From NCBI RefSeq assembly GCF_000971395.1, contig NZ_BBME01000015.1:62001-126000 (forward strand): a DNA stretch of 64,000 nucleotides, read 5' to 3'. Shown here in pieces: positions 18,910 to 30,124 of this stretch (its first letter is position 1; each line of letters starts with the position of its first letter). The position numbers and the translations under genes are program-made. The notes under the pieces were generated by a model that was not told the origin of the DNA, made no database searches, and was given only the letters and a program-made list of their open reading frames with translations. This stretch comes from Demequina iriomotensis (GTDB lineage Bacteria > Actinomycetota > Actinomycetes > Actinomycetales > Demequinaceae).

Positions 18910-19959
18910 TCACCCCTGCGGCGCCGCGGGCTCCGGCGATGCGGGCTCCGGCGATGCGGGCCAGCGCGCGGCCACGAGCTCGACGCCGTCCGTGCCCACC
19001 TCGGCCGCGAGGTCGCCGATGCGCTCGCCGCCGGGCAGCACGTGGTCGGGGGCGAGCGTCGCCCAGGGCTGCAGCACGAACGCGCGCTCGGCGGCGCGCG
19101 GGTGCGGGACCACCAGGTCGGGCTCGTCGAGCGAGACGTCGCCGTAGGCGAGCAGGTCGAGGTCGAGGGTGCGCGGCCCGTTGGGCTCGTGCCGCTCGCG
19201 ACCGTGCACCACCTCGATGCCCTGGCACGCGGCCAGCAGCGCACGCGGCGCGAGCGAGGTCTGCACCTCGATGACGGCGTTGAGGAAGTCCGGCTGCTCG
19301 GGGCCGCCGATGGGCCGCGTGCGGAACAGCGAGGAGACGCGCCGCACCTCGATGCCCGGGATGCGGTGGAGCTCCCACAGCGCCTCGCGGAACGTCGCGT
19401 CGACGTCGCCGATGTTGCCGCCGAGACCCAGGTAGCCGGTCACGGGCTGGATCGGCTCGGCGTCGGCGGGCTCGGCCTCGCGCGGCCCGGAGCTGTACGG
19501 GTCCCCGGCGCCGCCCGCGGACGAGCCGATGCGCTTGCCCGCCCACAGCGTGCCCGAGCGCAGGTCGCGGCGGATCTTCACCATGACGTCGCGGAACTCG
19601 ACGTGCAGCGGCGCCTGAGGCTTGTGGACCACCACGTCGACGGCCTGGACGCCCTCCATCTCGAGGATCGCGCGGGCGATGTGCTCGGCGACGGTCTCGA
19701 GGAGGTCGGACGGGTCGCCGCCCAGCACCTCGGCGGTGCGATCGGCGATGTCGGAGTAGTTGACCGTCCGCGCGAGCTCGTCCTTGTCGGCGGCCGTGCG
19801 CGTCGACACGTGGGCGACCACGTCCGCGAGGAACAGCTGCCCCGACTCCTTCTCCGGGGCGTACACCCCGTGGAAGCCGGTGACACGAATGCCCTGGACG
19901 ATGATCTGATCGAGCTCGATCCCGTCCTTGACGTAGGGGGTGATGGCAGGCGTCGTCAT
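18910..19959 (-). CDS. folBK: Bifunctional dihydroneopterin aldolase / HPPK (FolB-FolK fusion)
   Basis: Two consecutive steps of folate synthesis in one 349-aa protein. Residues 1-120 are FolB: VQGIRVTGFHGVYAPEKESGQ, TVNYSDIADRTAEV and an invariant Lys in VVVHKPQAPL. A Ser/Gly/Pro linker leads to FolK (about 160-345): YLGLGGNIGDVDATFREAL, SSLFRTRPIGGPEQPDFLNA and LDLDLLAYGDVSLDEPDLVVPHPR. The C-terminus ends in a short Pro/Glu/Ala repeat (ASPEPASPEPAAP). The ATG at 19959 overlaps the folP TGA as ATGA; GGAAGG is 9 nt upstream. Confidence 0.94.
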   Translation of the reverse strand: MTTPAITPYVKDGIELDQIIVQGIRVTGFHGVYAPEKESGQLFLADVVAHVSTRTAADKDELARTVNYSDIADRTAEVLGGDPSDLLETVAEHIARAILEMEGVQAVDVVVHKPQAPLHVEFRDVMVKIRRDLRSGTLWAGKRIGSSAGGAGDPYSSGPREAEPADAEPIQPVTGYLGLGGNIGDVDATFREALWELHRIPGIEVRRVSSLFRTRPIGGPEQPDFLNAVIEVQTSLAPRALLAACQGIEVVHGRERHEPNGPRTLDLDLLAYGDVSLDEPDLVVPHPRAAERAFVLQPWATLAPDHVLPGGERIGDLAAEVGTDGVELVAARWPASPEPASPEPAAPQG

Positions 19960-20807
19960 GGGGCCCATCCTTCCGGTCGTCGCGCGTTCTCCCAAGCCGA
20001 CACGACGTGCAGCGCGTCGACCGCGGCCCGCGCATCGTGCACCCTGACCCCCCACGCGCCTGCGGCCGCTGCCAGGGCGGTCACCGCGGTGGTGGCGTGC
20101 TCGCGGGCCGTCGGGTCGGCGGCGTCGACGCCGTCGCGCGCGATCGCGGCGCCCAGGAAGCGCTTGCGGCTCGCGCCGACCAGCACGCGGCGCCCGCGCG
20201 CCCACGCGTCGAGGTTCGCGAGCAGGGGCCAGTTCGAGTCGGTCACCTTCGCGAAGCCCAAGCCGGGATCGAGGACGATGCGCTGCTCGGCGACGCCGGC
20301 CGCGACCAGGGCGTCGACGCGCGCGTCGAGCTCGGCGCCGACCTCGGCGACCACGTCCTCGTACGCGTCGAGCGCGTCCATCGCGGGCGAGTGCGCGCGC
20401 CAGTGCATCGCGACGAAGTCGACGGCAAGGTCGGCGACCGTGGCCGCCATCGCATCGTCCGTGAGTCCGCCCGAGACGTCGTTGACCACGCTCGCGCCGG
20501 CCTCGACCGCGGCGCGGGCCGTCGACGCGTTCATCGTGTCGATGCTGGTGGCGACCCCGGCAGCGGTGAGCGCGCGGATGACGGGCACCACGCGGTCGCG
20601 CTCCACGTCGGGGGTGACGCGCGCGGCGCCGGGACGCGTGGACTCGCCGCCCACGTCGACCAGGTCGGCGCCGTCGTGGGCGAGCTGGAGACCGCGTGCG
20701 ATGGCCGCGTCGACCTCGGCGTAGAGGCCCCCGTCGGAGAAGGAGTCGGGCGTGACGTTGAGGATGCCCATGACGAGCGTCCGTGCACCCCGCTCCGCCG
20801 GCTGCAT
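19956..20807 (-). CDS. folP: Dihydropteroate synthase
   Basis: Joins p-aminobenzoate to the pterin pyrophosphate; target of sulfonamides. 283 aa. VMGILNVTPDSFSDGG and DLVDVGGESTRPGA are the two family signatures. VVNDVSGGLTDD, FVAMHWRAHSP, VLDPGLGFAK and VLVGASRKRFLG follow in order. The ATG at 20807 is 1 bp after the folE stop, and its own stop overlaps folBK, so the fol genes form a tight operon behind ftsH. Confidence 0.96.
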   Translation of the reverse strand: MQPAERGARTLVMGILNVTPDSFSDGGLYAEVDAAIARGLQLAHDGADLVDVGGESTRPGAARVTPDVERDRVVPVIRALTAAGVATSIDTMNASTARAAVEAGASVVNDVSGGLTDDAMAATVADLAVDFVAMHWRAHSPAMDALDAYEDVVAEVGAELDARVDALVAAGVAEQRIVLDPGLGFAKVTDSNWPLLANLDAWARGRRVLVGASRKRFLGAAIARDGVDAADPTAREHATTAVTALAAAAGAWGVRVHDARAAVDALHVVSAWENARRPEGWAP

Positions 20808-20808
20808 C

Positions 20809-21377
20809 TCAGCGTCCGAGTATCAGGCTCATGGCCTCCGCACGGGTGGCGGCGTCGCGCATGATGCCGCGCACCGCGCTCGTCACCGTGCGGGAGCCGG
20901 GCTTGCGGACGCCGCGCATCGACATGCACAGGTGCTCGGCCTCGACCACGACGATGACGCCGCGCGCGCCGAGCTCGTCCACCAGCGCGTCGGCCACCTG
21001 CGTGGTGAGGCGCTCCTGGACCTGCGGGCGCTTGGCGAAGACGTCGACCAGGCGGGCGAGCTTGGACAGGCCGGTGATGCGGCCGTCCGTGCCGGGGATG
21101 TACGCGACGTGCGCGACGCCGTGGAACGGCACCAGGTGGTGCTCGCACATCGAGTACAGCTCGATGTCCTTGACCAGGATCATCTCCTCGTGGCCGAGCT
21201 CGAAGACCGCGCTGAGCACGTCCGCGGGGTCCTCGTGCAGGCCCTTGAAGAACTCCTCGTAGGCGCGCGCGACGCGGCTGGGGGTGTCGCGGAGCCCGTC
21301 GCGGTCGGGATCCTCGCCGACGGCGGCCAGGATCTCCCGGACCGCCGCCTCGATGCGGGGCTTGTCGACCGACACCG

Positions 21378-21381
<4 letters not shown>
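20809..21381 (-). CDS. folE: GTP cyclohydrolase I
   Basis: First committed step of folate synthesis (GTP to dihydroneopterin triphosphate). 190 aa. [20 protein letters not shown] holds the zinc ligands and catalytic His. [20 protein letters not shown] and [17 protein letters not shown] complete the site. The GTG at 21381 overlaps the ftsH TGA as GTGA. All catalytic residues I can recognise are present. Confidence 0.96.
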
Positions 21382-23435
<2,054 letters not shown>

Positions 23436-23503
23436 CGTGCCCCCGACTCTACGCGGTGCTTCCGACACGACGGAAAGGTTTCGCTCAGGGCTTGCCCACC
23501 CAG

Positions 23504-23598
23504 TTCGCTCCGCACGGTCGAAGCCGCGACACGCCGTGCGGAAGCCTCGCACTACGCCTGACTCCCGGCGCGGCGGAACCGCGACCGTGCGGAGCGAA
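23504..23598. repeat. 95-bp inverted-repeat element, family B copy 1
   Basis: Outer arms TTCGCTCCGCACGGTCG (23504-23520) and its exact 17-bp complement (23582-23598). The interior contains GCCGCGACACGCCG, the same core as family A. It lies 14 bp beyond the stop of the minus-strand AbiEi/DUF559 gene and 69 bp upstream of the ftsH start. Confidence 0.9.
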
Positions 23599-23612
23599 TA
23601 TCGCCGGCGGCA

Positions 23613-24452
23613 TCAGGCGCATCCGAGCCGCCACAGCACCGCCCGCACGTCGGCGATGATCTCGTCCGAGGACTTCCATACGTCGTCCCACACATAGCGC
23701 AGGTGGGGGATCGACTGGGTGGTGAGCGCGCGTCCTCGTCGTAGGTCCTCGGCATGGCTCTCCTTGTCCGAGTGAAAGGCGAACCCATCGCACTCGATCA
23801 CGAGCCGTCTCTCGACGACGAAGTCGACACGTCCCACCCCGAGAATCTGCACCTGAAGGTCGAAGTTGAAGCCGCCCTCGATCAGCGCTGCGCGGGTGAC
23901 GGACTCCAGCGGCGACTCGCTGCGTGCATCAGCGTGCTTCGCGAGCCACGCGCGGGTCGCCACCGGCGCCGTTCGGAACGCTCGGATCTGTGCCCGCGAC
24001 ATCTTGCCTGCCCGAAGCGCGGCATCGGCTGCCGCCAGCAACCCGGGCAGCTCGAGGCACCTGCTCGCCACGTCGATCGCCACGGGGACGCGACGCATCG
24101 CCTCACGTGTGTAGCGGTCGCACCAGTGGAAGACCGCAGCGTCGAGATCCCGCAGGCCGGGACGGCCGAGGCTGCGATCATCGGGGAGAGCGAGGTGCGG
24201 CTTCGCTGCGCGGGGGACGACCGGGATACCCGCTCGCGCGAGCACCGAGATGCAGCACGGCTCGGCGCGAAACAGGGCGGCAGCGACGTCGATCGGGTCG
24301 GCAGTGGGAAGAGCGTAGACCCCGCGGTGAGGCCGCAGGATCCGTCCCGCGGCCACCTGGTCCCTGATCCTGTTGAGCGGAACGCCTGCAGTGACGAGGT
24401 CCTTGTAGCGAGCGACCCCGTTCGCCAAGAGCAGCGCGCGCATCGGATCCAT
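23613..24452 (-). CDS. AbiEi-type antitoxin N-domain fused to a DUF559 (PD-(D/E)xK-like) domain
   Basis: 279 aa. Residues 1-50 resemble the AbiEi_4 winged-helix domain of type IV toxin-antitoxin antitoxins (LLLANGVARYKDLVTAGVPL, RPHRGVYALP). The C-terminal 100 residues match DUF559, a small nuclease-like fold: ESPLESVTRAALIEGGF, GRVDFVVERRLVIECDG, EDLRRGRALTTQSI. The acidic residues and ECDG are consistent with a PD-(D/E)xK core. No AbiEii toxin is adjacent. It sits between hpt and ftsH, which are usually neighbours, has lower GC than them and is bracketed by two family B elements, suggesting later acquisition. Confidence 0.78.
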   Translation of the reverse strand: MDPMRALLLANGVARYKDLVTAGVPLNRIRDQVAAGRILRPHRGVYALPTADPIDVAAALFRAEPCCISVLARAGIPVVPRAAKPHLALPDDRSLGRPGLRDLDAAVFHWCDRYTREAMRRVPVAIDVASRCLELPGLLAAADAALRAGKMSRAQIRAFRTAPVATRAWLAKHADARSESPLESVTRAALIEGGFNFDLQVQILGVGRVDFVVERRLVIECDGFAFHSDKESHAEDLRRGRALTTQSIPHLRYVWDDVWKSSDEIIADVRAVLWRLGCA

Positions 24453-24585
24453 GCACCGACACTCCAGGCACCGGCGTTGTCGCGTGGTCGCGTCGCGCGG
24501 GCCTGGGGAACCGCGGGGCGGTCCTGTGGGCCGTGGAAACCGCCCCACGCGCGAGACGTGTGGCCCTATGTACACACGCGCGGAA

Positions 24586-24680
24586 TTCGCTGCGCACGGT
24601 TTGGCCCGCGACACGCCGGGCGCGATGGGCGATCCGCCCCGCATCACCGGCGTGGCGGACCTCAGACCGTGCGGAGCGTA
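24586..24680. repeat. 95-bp inverted-repeat element, family B copy 2
   Basis: Outer arms TTCGCTGCGCACGGT (24586-24600) and ACCGTGCGGAGCGTA (24666-24680), 13 of 15 matching. The inner stem is CACGCCGG / CCGGCGTG, within the shared core GCGACACGCCGG. It ends 19 bp beyond the hpt stop and lies upstream of the AbiEi/DUF559 gene. A separate small hairpin (GGGGCGGT / ACCGCCCC, 24515-24546) sits between the two. Confidence 0.85.
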
Positions 24681-24699
24681 GAGGCGGGAGGGGAAGGGG

Positions 24700-25253
<554 letters not shown>

Positions 25254-25257
<4 letters not shown>

Positions 25258-26282
25258 GCTGGCCTCTCCTTATGTCCCGGGTGGCTGATGACCAGCCTGC
25301 CATATTCGCGCCGCGCCTCGTAGCCGCCCGGGAGCGAGATCGCGCCCTGGCCCTTCCACTGCATCACCAGCGAGTCGAGCGCCGCCACGTGGGTCGCGGT
25401 CATGGGTCCCGCGCCCCTGTTCTCGGCGAGCATCTTGAGCATGCGCGTGCGGATCGCGTCGGGCAGCGCGGCGAGCATGTCGCAGCGCCACTCCTCGGCG
25501 TCGCCCGTGGCGGCGGTCCCCACGGGGGACGATGCGACGGGCACCGCCATCGCGGAGCGCGCCTGCCGGTCGAGCTCGTCCGCGTCGGCCTGCAGCAGCG
25601 CCGCGGAGCGCGCGAGGCCGGACACGACGCCCGGGCCCAGCACCTCCACGAGCGACGGCATGACGCGCGTGCGCAGCGCCGAGCGGCGCGGGCCGTCGTC
25701 GACCGCGTTCGACGGGTCGTGCCACGGGTCGAGGTCGAGCGCCTGGCACGCCGCGAGGGTGTCCTTGCGGCGGATGGTGAGGAACGGGCGGACGATGCGC
25801 CCGCGCCGGGCCGGGATGCCCGCCAGGGCGCGCGCGCCGGAGCCGCGCGCGAGCGCGAGCAGGACCGTCTCGGCCTGGTCGTCCATGGTGTGGCCCGTGA
25901 GCAGGAGCGGGTCGAGCCCGCCCTCCGCGACCACGCGTGCCTCGAGCGCGGCGTACCGGGCCTCGCGAGCGGCGGCCTCCATGCCGCCCGCGCGGCCGAC
26001 CGTCACGCGCTCGATGCGCACGGTGTCGATCCCGGCCCGCCTCACCTCGCGTGCCGCACGCTCCGCGACCACGGCCGAGTCGGGCTGGAGCCCGTGGTCG
26101 ACGATGATCGCGCCGGCGAACAGCCCCTGCTTGCGGGCCGCGAACGCGACGGCGGCGGCGAGCGCGAGCGAGTCGGGACCGCCCGAGCAGGCGACCCACA
26201 CGCGCGTCCCGAGCTCGAGGTCGCCGAGCGCGTCGCGCACGGCCACGCGGCACGCGGCCACCGCGGGATGGGGTCCCGTCAC
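25254..26282 (-). CDS. tilS: tRNA(Ile)-lysidine synthase
   Basis: Modifies C34 of the AUA-reading tRNA-Ile to lysidine using ATP and lysine. 342 aa. The N-type PP-loop is WVACSGGPDSLALA. Further family features are IIVDHGLQPDS, LTGHTMDDQAETVLLALARGS and IVRPFLTIRRKDT with DPSN following. The GTG at 26282 has GAGGG upstream and was preferred to a GTG at 26303, which has none. The dacB stop is 10 bp upstream, so all three genes dacB-tilS-hpt are probably one transcript. Confidence 0.93.
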
Positions 26283-26292
26283 CCTGTCGCCC

Positions 26293-27771
26293 TCATCCTG
26301 CACAGCCGCATTCTGCCAGCGCGCCCAGCAGGTCGTCGAACGCCCCCATCGGCCGCTCCTGCCCGTAGGGCATGCCGTCCGCGAGGATCGCGACCGCGAG
26401 GGGACGGCCGTCCGCGGTGACCAGCACGCCGGCGATCGCGGTGACCCCGGTGAGCGAGCCGGTCTTCGCACGCCAGTAGCCCGCGGGCGGCAGCCCCTCG
26501 TAGCGCGTCGAGACGGTCCCCTCGAGCCCCGCGAGCGGCAGCCAGTCGAGCAGCGCCGCGAGCTCCGGCTCGTCCCGGGCCGCGAGCAGCGCGCTCGTCA
26601 TGGTCGCGGGCGAGATCTGGTTCCGGTCGGAGAAGCCCGCGCCGTCGTACAGCTCCATCCCCGCGACGTCGACGCCGATCGCCTTGAGCGACGCAACGAT
26701 CGCCTTCGCCTCGCCGCCGGGGGTCGCGCGCCGTCCCGTCTCGAGCGCGAGCACGCGCGCGACCTGCTCCGCCACGGTGTTGTCGGACACGGAGAGAAGG
26801 TGCCGCGCGACCTCGGACAGCGGAGCGGACTCGACCGCCGCGACCTCCCGGGCGCGCGCATCGTCCGCCACGGGGGACGATGCGCGGGTCACGTCTCCCG
26901 TGACGGTCAGCCCGCGCGCCTCGAGGGCCTCGGCGAAGACGCCGCCCGCGTGCAGGGACGGGTCGGCGGCGCGCTTCGCGTAGTTGTCGTCGGTGAGGCG
27001 CGCGGCGTCGACCGCGAGGCCCGAGACCGGCGCGGCGTAGCCCATGTCGAAGGCGTACTGGGGCCATTCCTTGGGCCACGCAGGGCCCGGGAAGTCCGAG
27101 TCGTCGATCCGGACGCGGACGGCGCCCGTCGCATCGTCCCCGAGCGCCTCGAGCACCGCATCGGCCAGATCTCCGAGCCCGGCCCACCCGTCGGCGGCGT
27201 CCTCCGCATCGTCCACGTCGCCGTGGTGGCCCTGGTCGGCGGCGAGCATGACGTCGCCCCCGGCCACGAGCGTGAGCGTGCGGGTCGCGGGCACCCACGC
27301 GACCGTCGTCGTGGTGGTGAAGTCGGCTCCGAGCTCGGCGACGGCGGCGATCGCGGTGAGGAGCTTGGTGGTCGAGGCGGGCACCTGCGGGTCCGCGGCG
27401 TCGAGGTCGGCGTAGACCGTGCCGTCGAGGTAGTCGACCACGGACACGTTCGTCGACTCGCCCGTGCGGTCGTCGGCGCGGACCTGGTCGACCAGGGCCT
27501 GGACCGCGGCGGCGGACGGACGGGGCGCATCGGGGTCGAGGCCCGCGACCGCCTCGACGGGCGCGGGGCTCGCAACCGTGACGGGCTGCTGCGTGACGAA
27601 CGGCGCCTGCGGCTCCGCGGGCGGCGCGGCGGTGATCCAGCCGGGGACCACGTCCTGCGCGTCGAGGTAGAGGTAGCCGCCGGCGAGCACGAGCAGGCCC
27701 AGCGTCACCGCTGCGATGATTCTGCGCACCCACGACCTCCGAACTTGCGCCACACTAGTACCGTTCCTCAC
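26293..27771 (-). CDS. dacB: D-alanyl-D-alanine carboxypeptidase/endopeptidase (PBP4, DacB family)
   Basis: Extracytoplasmic penicillin-binding protein that trims peptidoglycan cross-links. 492 aa. One N-terminal membrane anchor (about 18-36) is followed by a Pro/Ala linker. The active-site triad of motifs is visible: SxxK in ASTTKLLTA, SxN in LLSVSDNTVAEQ and KTG in WRAKTGSLTGV. The long insert between the first two motifs is the PBP4 hallmark. The start is the GTG at 27771 (AGAGG 5 nt upstream); a GTG at 27753 is possible. Two GGACGATGCG copies in opposite orientation lie only 8 bp apart at 26857-26884. Confidence 0.93.
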   Translation of the reverse strand: MRNGTSVAQVRRSWVRRIIAAVTLGLLVLAGGYLYLDAQDVVPGWITAAPPAEPQAPFVTQQPVTVASPAPVEAVAGLDPDAPRPSAAAVQALVDQVRADDRTGESTNVSVVDYLDGTVYADLDAADPQVPASTTKLLTAIAAVAELGADFTTTTTVAWVPATRTLTLVAGGDVMLAADQGHHGDVDDAEDAADGWAGLGDLADAVLEALGDDATGAVRVRIDDSDFPGPAWPKEWPQYAFDMGYAAPVSGLAVDAARLTDDNYAKRAADPSLHAGGVFAEALEARGLTVTGDVTRASSPVADDARAREVAAVESAPLSEVARHLLSVSDNTVAEQVARVLALETGRRATPGGEAKAIVASLKAIGVDVAGMELYDGAGFSDRNQISPATMTSALLAARDEPELAALLDWLPLAGLEGTVSTRYEGLPPAGYWRAKTGSLTGVTAIAGVLVTADGRPLAVAILADGMPYGQERPMGAFDDLLGALAECGCAG

Positions 27772-27806
27772 CAGGACCTCTGACCTAACCCGTAAGGACG
27801 CCAGGC

Positions 27807-28331
27807 ATGGAATTCGACGTCACCATCGAGATCCCGAAGGGCTCGCGCAACAAGTACGAGGTGGACCACCACACCGGTCGCATCGTTCTCGACCGCATGC
27901 TGTTCACCTCCACGCGCTACCCCGATGATTATGGCTTCATCGACGGCACGCTCGGCGAGGATGGGGACCCGCTGGACGCGCTGGTGCTGCTCGAGGAGCC
28001 CACGTTCCCCGGCTGCCAGATCCGCTGCCGCGCGCTCGGCATGTTCCGCATGCGCGATGAGGCCGGCGGCGACGACAAGGTGCTGTGCGTGCCCGTCGGC
28101 GACCAGCGTCAGACGTGGCGCCAGGAGCTCACCGACGTCTCGGACTTCCACCGTCTCGAGGTGCAGCACTTCTTCGAGGTCTACAAGGACCTCGAGCCCG
28201 GCAAGTCCGTCGAGGGCGCCCACTGGGTGTCGCGCGAGGAGGCGGAGGACGAGATCCGCTCGTCGTTCGAGCGCGCCAAGGGCACGCCCTTCGCGACCCT
28301 CAACCCCCTGCACCCGCCGCAGGACCACTGA
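27807..28331 (+). CDS. ppa: Inorganic pyrophosphatase
   Basis: Family I soluble pyrophosphatase, 174 aa, hydrolyses pyrophosphate released by biosynthesis. [20 protein letters not shown] and the metal-binding [14 protein letters not shown] are diagnostic, with [11 protein letters not shown] and [13 protein letters not shown] following. AAGGACG precedes the ATG. Divergent from dacB with a 35-bp gap, so the promoters must overlap. Confidence 0.97.
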   Translation: MEFDVTIEIPKGSRNKYEVDHHTGRIVLDRMLFTSTRYPDDYGFIDGTLGEDGDPLDALVLLEEPTFPGCQIRCRALGMFRMRDEAGGDDKVLCVPVGDQRQTWRQELTDVSDFHRLEVQHFFEVYKDLEPGKSVEGAHWVSREEAEDEIRSSFERAKGTPFATLNPLHPPQDH

Positions 28332-28344
28332 GTCTGTGACGCGG

Positions 28345-28373
28345 AAGGCCCCTCGGATCGCCGGGGGGCCTTT
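28345..28373 (+). terminator. Intrinsic terminator after ppa
   Basis: Stem AAGGCCCC / GGGGCCTT with a 12-nt loop followed by TTTC, 13 bp after the stop. A C-rich stretch (28380-28415) of CCCGCC repeats follows. Confidence 0.8.
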
Positions 28374-28420
28374 CGCATGCCCCGCCCCGCCCCGCCCTGG
28401 CCCGCCCCGCCCGGCTCGCT

Positions 28421-28516
28421 GACACTGGCAACGGAATTCGCCGCGACACGCCGGGCACGACCGGGTTTCGCGCACCGACACGCCGACAACCCGGGACCAA
28501 CTCCGTTGGAAGTGTC
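28421..28516. repeat. 96-bp inverted-repeat element, family A copy 4
   Basis: Arms GACACTGGCAACGGA (28421-28435) and TCCGTTGGAAGTGTC (28502-28516), 13 of 15 matching. The interior has GCCGCGACACGCCGG on the left, but a direct rather than inverted second GACACGCCG. It lies 15 bp beyond the stop of the minus-strand NlpC/P60 gene, in a convergent gap with ppa. Confidence 0.87.
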
Positions 28517-28531
28517 CCGCCGGGGGTGGGG

Positions 28532-29941
28532 TTACGGGCGGCCGATGTACGGCATCAGGTTCGCGCTGCCCCACGCGTAGAGCCCGCGCGTGCCCGACAG
28601 GCGCGACGGGTTCGACGCCTCCATCACCATGCCGCCGCCCACGTACATGGCCACGTGGTAGATGGTCGACGGGTCGGACGTGTTGGTCGCCCAGAAGACC
28701 AGATCGCCCGGGCGCAGCTGCGAGTACGCGAGGTGCGACGTCGCGGCGTACTGCGAGCGCGACGTGCGCGTGATGTAGATGCCGGCGGAGCTCCACGCGG
28801 TCGAGGTGAGCCCCGAGCAGTCGTAGTACGTGGGGCCGGCGCCGCCCAGCAGGTAGGGCTTGCCCGACAGCGCGATCGCCGCGTTCGCCGCCGCCACGCC
28901 CTGGGCCGCGGTCGAGCGCCACGTGGTCGCGGGCTTCTCCGGCTCGGGCGTGCTGGTCGGCTTGGGGGTCGAGGTCTTGGTCGGCTCGGGCTCGGAGGTC
29001 TTCGTCTCCTCCGGCTCCGACGTCTTAGTGGAGTCAGGCTCGGACGTCTTGGTCGGCTTGGGGGTCGACGTCTTGGTGGAGTCAGGCTCGGGCTCGGAGG
29101 TCCTCGTCGCCGTGGGGCGCGGGCGGGACTGCTCCTGCTCCTCCTGCTCGGCGGCCTCGAGCCGTTCCTGCGCCTCGGCCTGGGCCTGGGCCGCACGCGC
29201 GGCCTCGAGCCCGGCCTGGCGCTCCTCCTCGAGCTGGACCGTGACGCCGCGCAGCTCCGCGAGGCGCACCACCGCATCGGCGCGCGTGGCATTGGCCTGC
29301 TCGACGGCGCGCTCGGCGTAGGCCTGGGCGTCCTGCGCCTCCGCGTACGCGGACTTGGCCTCCGTGGCGGCGGCCTGCGCCTCCGTGGCAGCCTCGTCGG
29401 CGTACTCGTGCATGGTCGAGGCGACCAGCTCGGCCGCCTTGACGCGCTGGACCCACATGTCCGCCTCGTCGGAGCCGCGCGTGAAAGCCTCCGAGCGCGC
29501 GATGACGTCGTCGACGGTCTCGGCCCCCACGACGGCGCCGATCTGGCTCATCGAGCCGGCGTCGCGGTAGGCGGCCTGCGCGACCGAGGCGAGGTTGGCA
29601 CGGGCCTCCGCGAGGTCCTTCTCGGCCTGCTCGGCACGGGCCTCCGCGGCGACCAGCGTGTCGTCGGCCGCGTCCGAGGCCTCCTGCGCATCCATGTAGT
29701 CGGCGCCGGCGACCAGGGCGTTCGTCTCCGCCTCGTCGCGCGCGGCCGCGAGCTGCGCGATCGCGCCATCGAGCTCGTCGATGCCGGACGCGACGTCGTT
29801 CGCCGCGGCGCGCGCAGCGTCGATCTCGGCCTGGCCCGGGTACTCGTCGGCGCGGGCACGATGCGGCGCCGCCACCACCACGGCGCTGGCGATCGCGAAC
29901 ATCGCCGCGAGCGCGAGCACCCGCTTCAGCCCAGCCGTCAC
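28532..29941 (-). CDS. Secreted NlpC/P60 peptidoglycan endopeptidase (RipA-like)
   Basis: 469-aa cell-wall hydrolase. A signal peptide (RVLALAAMFAIASAVVVAA, cleavage near RARA-DEYP) leads to a 230-residue Ala/Glu-rich coiled coil. A low-complexity linker of TKTSEPE-like repeats follows, then a C-terminal NlpC/P60 domain with the catalytic Cys in YYDCSGLTSTAW and His in IYHVAMYVGGG. This is the RipA layout: an autoinhibitory coiled coil plus a D,L-endopeptidase needed for cell separation. The GTG at 29941 was chosen because AAGGG lies 8 nt upstream; in-frame GTGs to 29986 lie inside a GTCAC repeat array. Confidence 0.9.
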   Translation of the reverse strand: MTAGLKRVLALAAMFAIASAVVVAAPHRARADEYPGQAEIDAARAAANDVASGIDELDGAIAQLAAARDEAETNALVAGADYMDAQEASDAADDTLVAAEARAEQAEKDLAEARANLASVAQAAYRDAGSMSQIGAVVGAETVDDVIARSEAFTRGSDEADMWVQRVKAAELVASTMHEYADEAATEAQAAATEAKSAYAEAQDAQAYAERAVEQANATRADAVVRLAELRGVTVQLEEERQAGLEAARAAQAQAEAQERLEAAEQEEQEQSRPRPTATRTSEPEPDSTKTSTPKPTKTSEPDSTKTSEPEETKTSEPEPTKTSTPKPTSTPEPEKPATTWRSTAAQGVAAANAAIALSGKPYLLGGAGPTYYDCSGLTSTAWSSAGIYITRTSRSQYAATSHLAYSQLRPGDLVFWATNTSDPSTIYHVAMYVGGGMVMEASNPSRLSGTRGLYAWGSANLMPYIGRP

Positions 29942-29990
29942 ATCCACCGCCCTTGTCACATCCGTCACACGAGTCACGTCCGCCACCGAT
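29937..29990 (-). promoter_or_regulatory. GTCAC direct-repeat array, MtrA-box-like
   Basis: On the plus strand GTCAC recurs at 29937, 29955, 29964 and 29973, always in a 9-nt register (GTCACATCC, GTCACATCC, GTCACACGA, GTCACGTCC). Paired GTCACA-type direct repeats are the described form of mycobacterial MtrA sites, and MtrA controls RipA-type hydrolases there. A possible -10 (TAGTAT, minus strand) overlaps the array. The repeats could also be coding (VTRVTDVTR) if translation starts further upstream. Confidence 0.55.
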
Positions 29991-30124
29991 ACTAGGCGCG
30001 GAGGGCCGTCGGGGGAAGACCCGGGCGGCACCTCGAGCCGACCTCCGGCCGCCGCATCCGCCCGAAATGCTCGCGACGCATGAAATACCTGGACTGTCCG
30101 CTATCGCCGTGACAAGGTGTGCGC

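Noticed and set aside
23613-24452. Complete AbiE type IV toxin-antitoxin system
   Set aside because: Only the AbiEi-type N-domain is present, fused to DUF559. No AbiEii nucleotidyltransferase toxin lies next to it.
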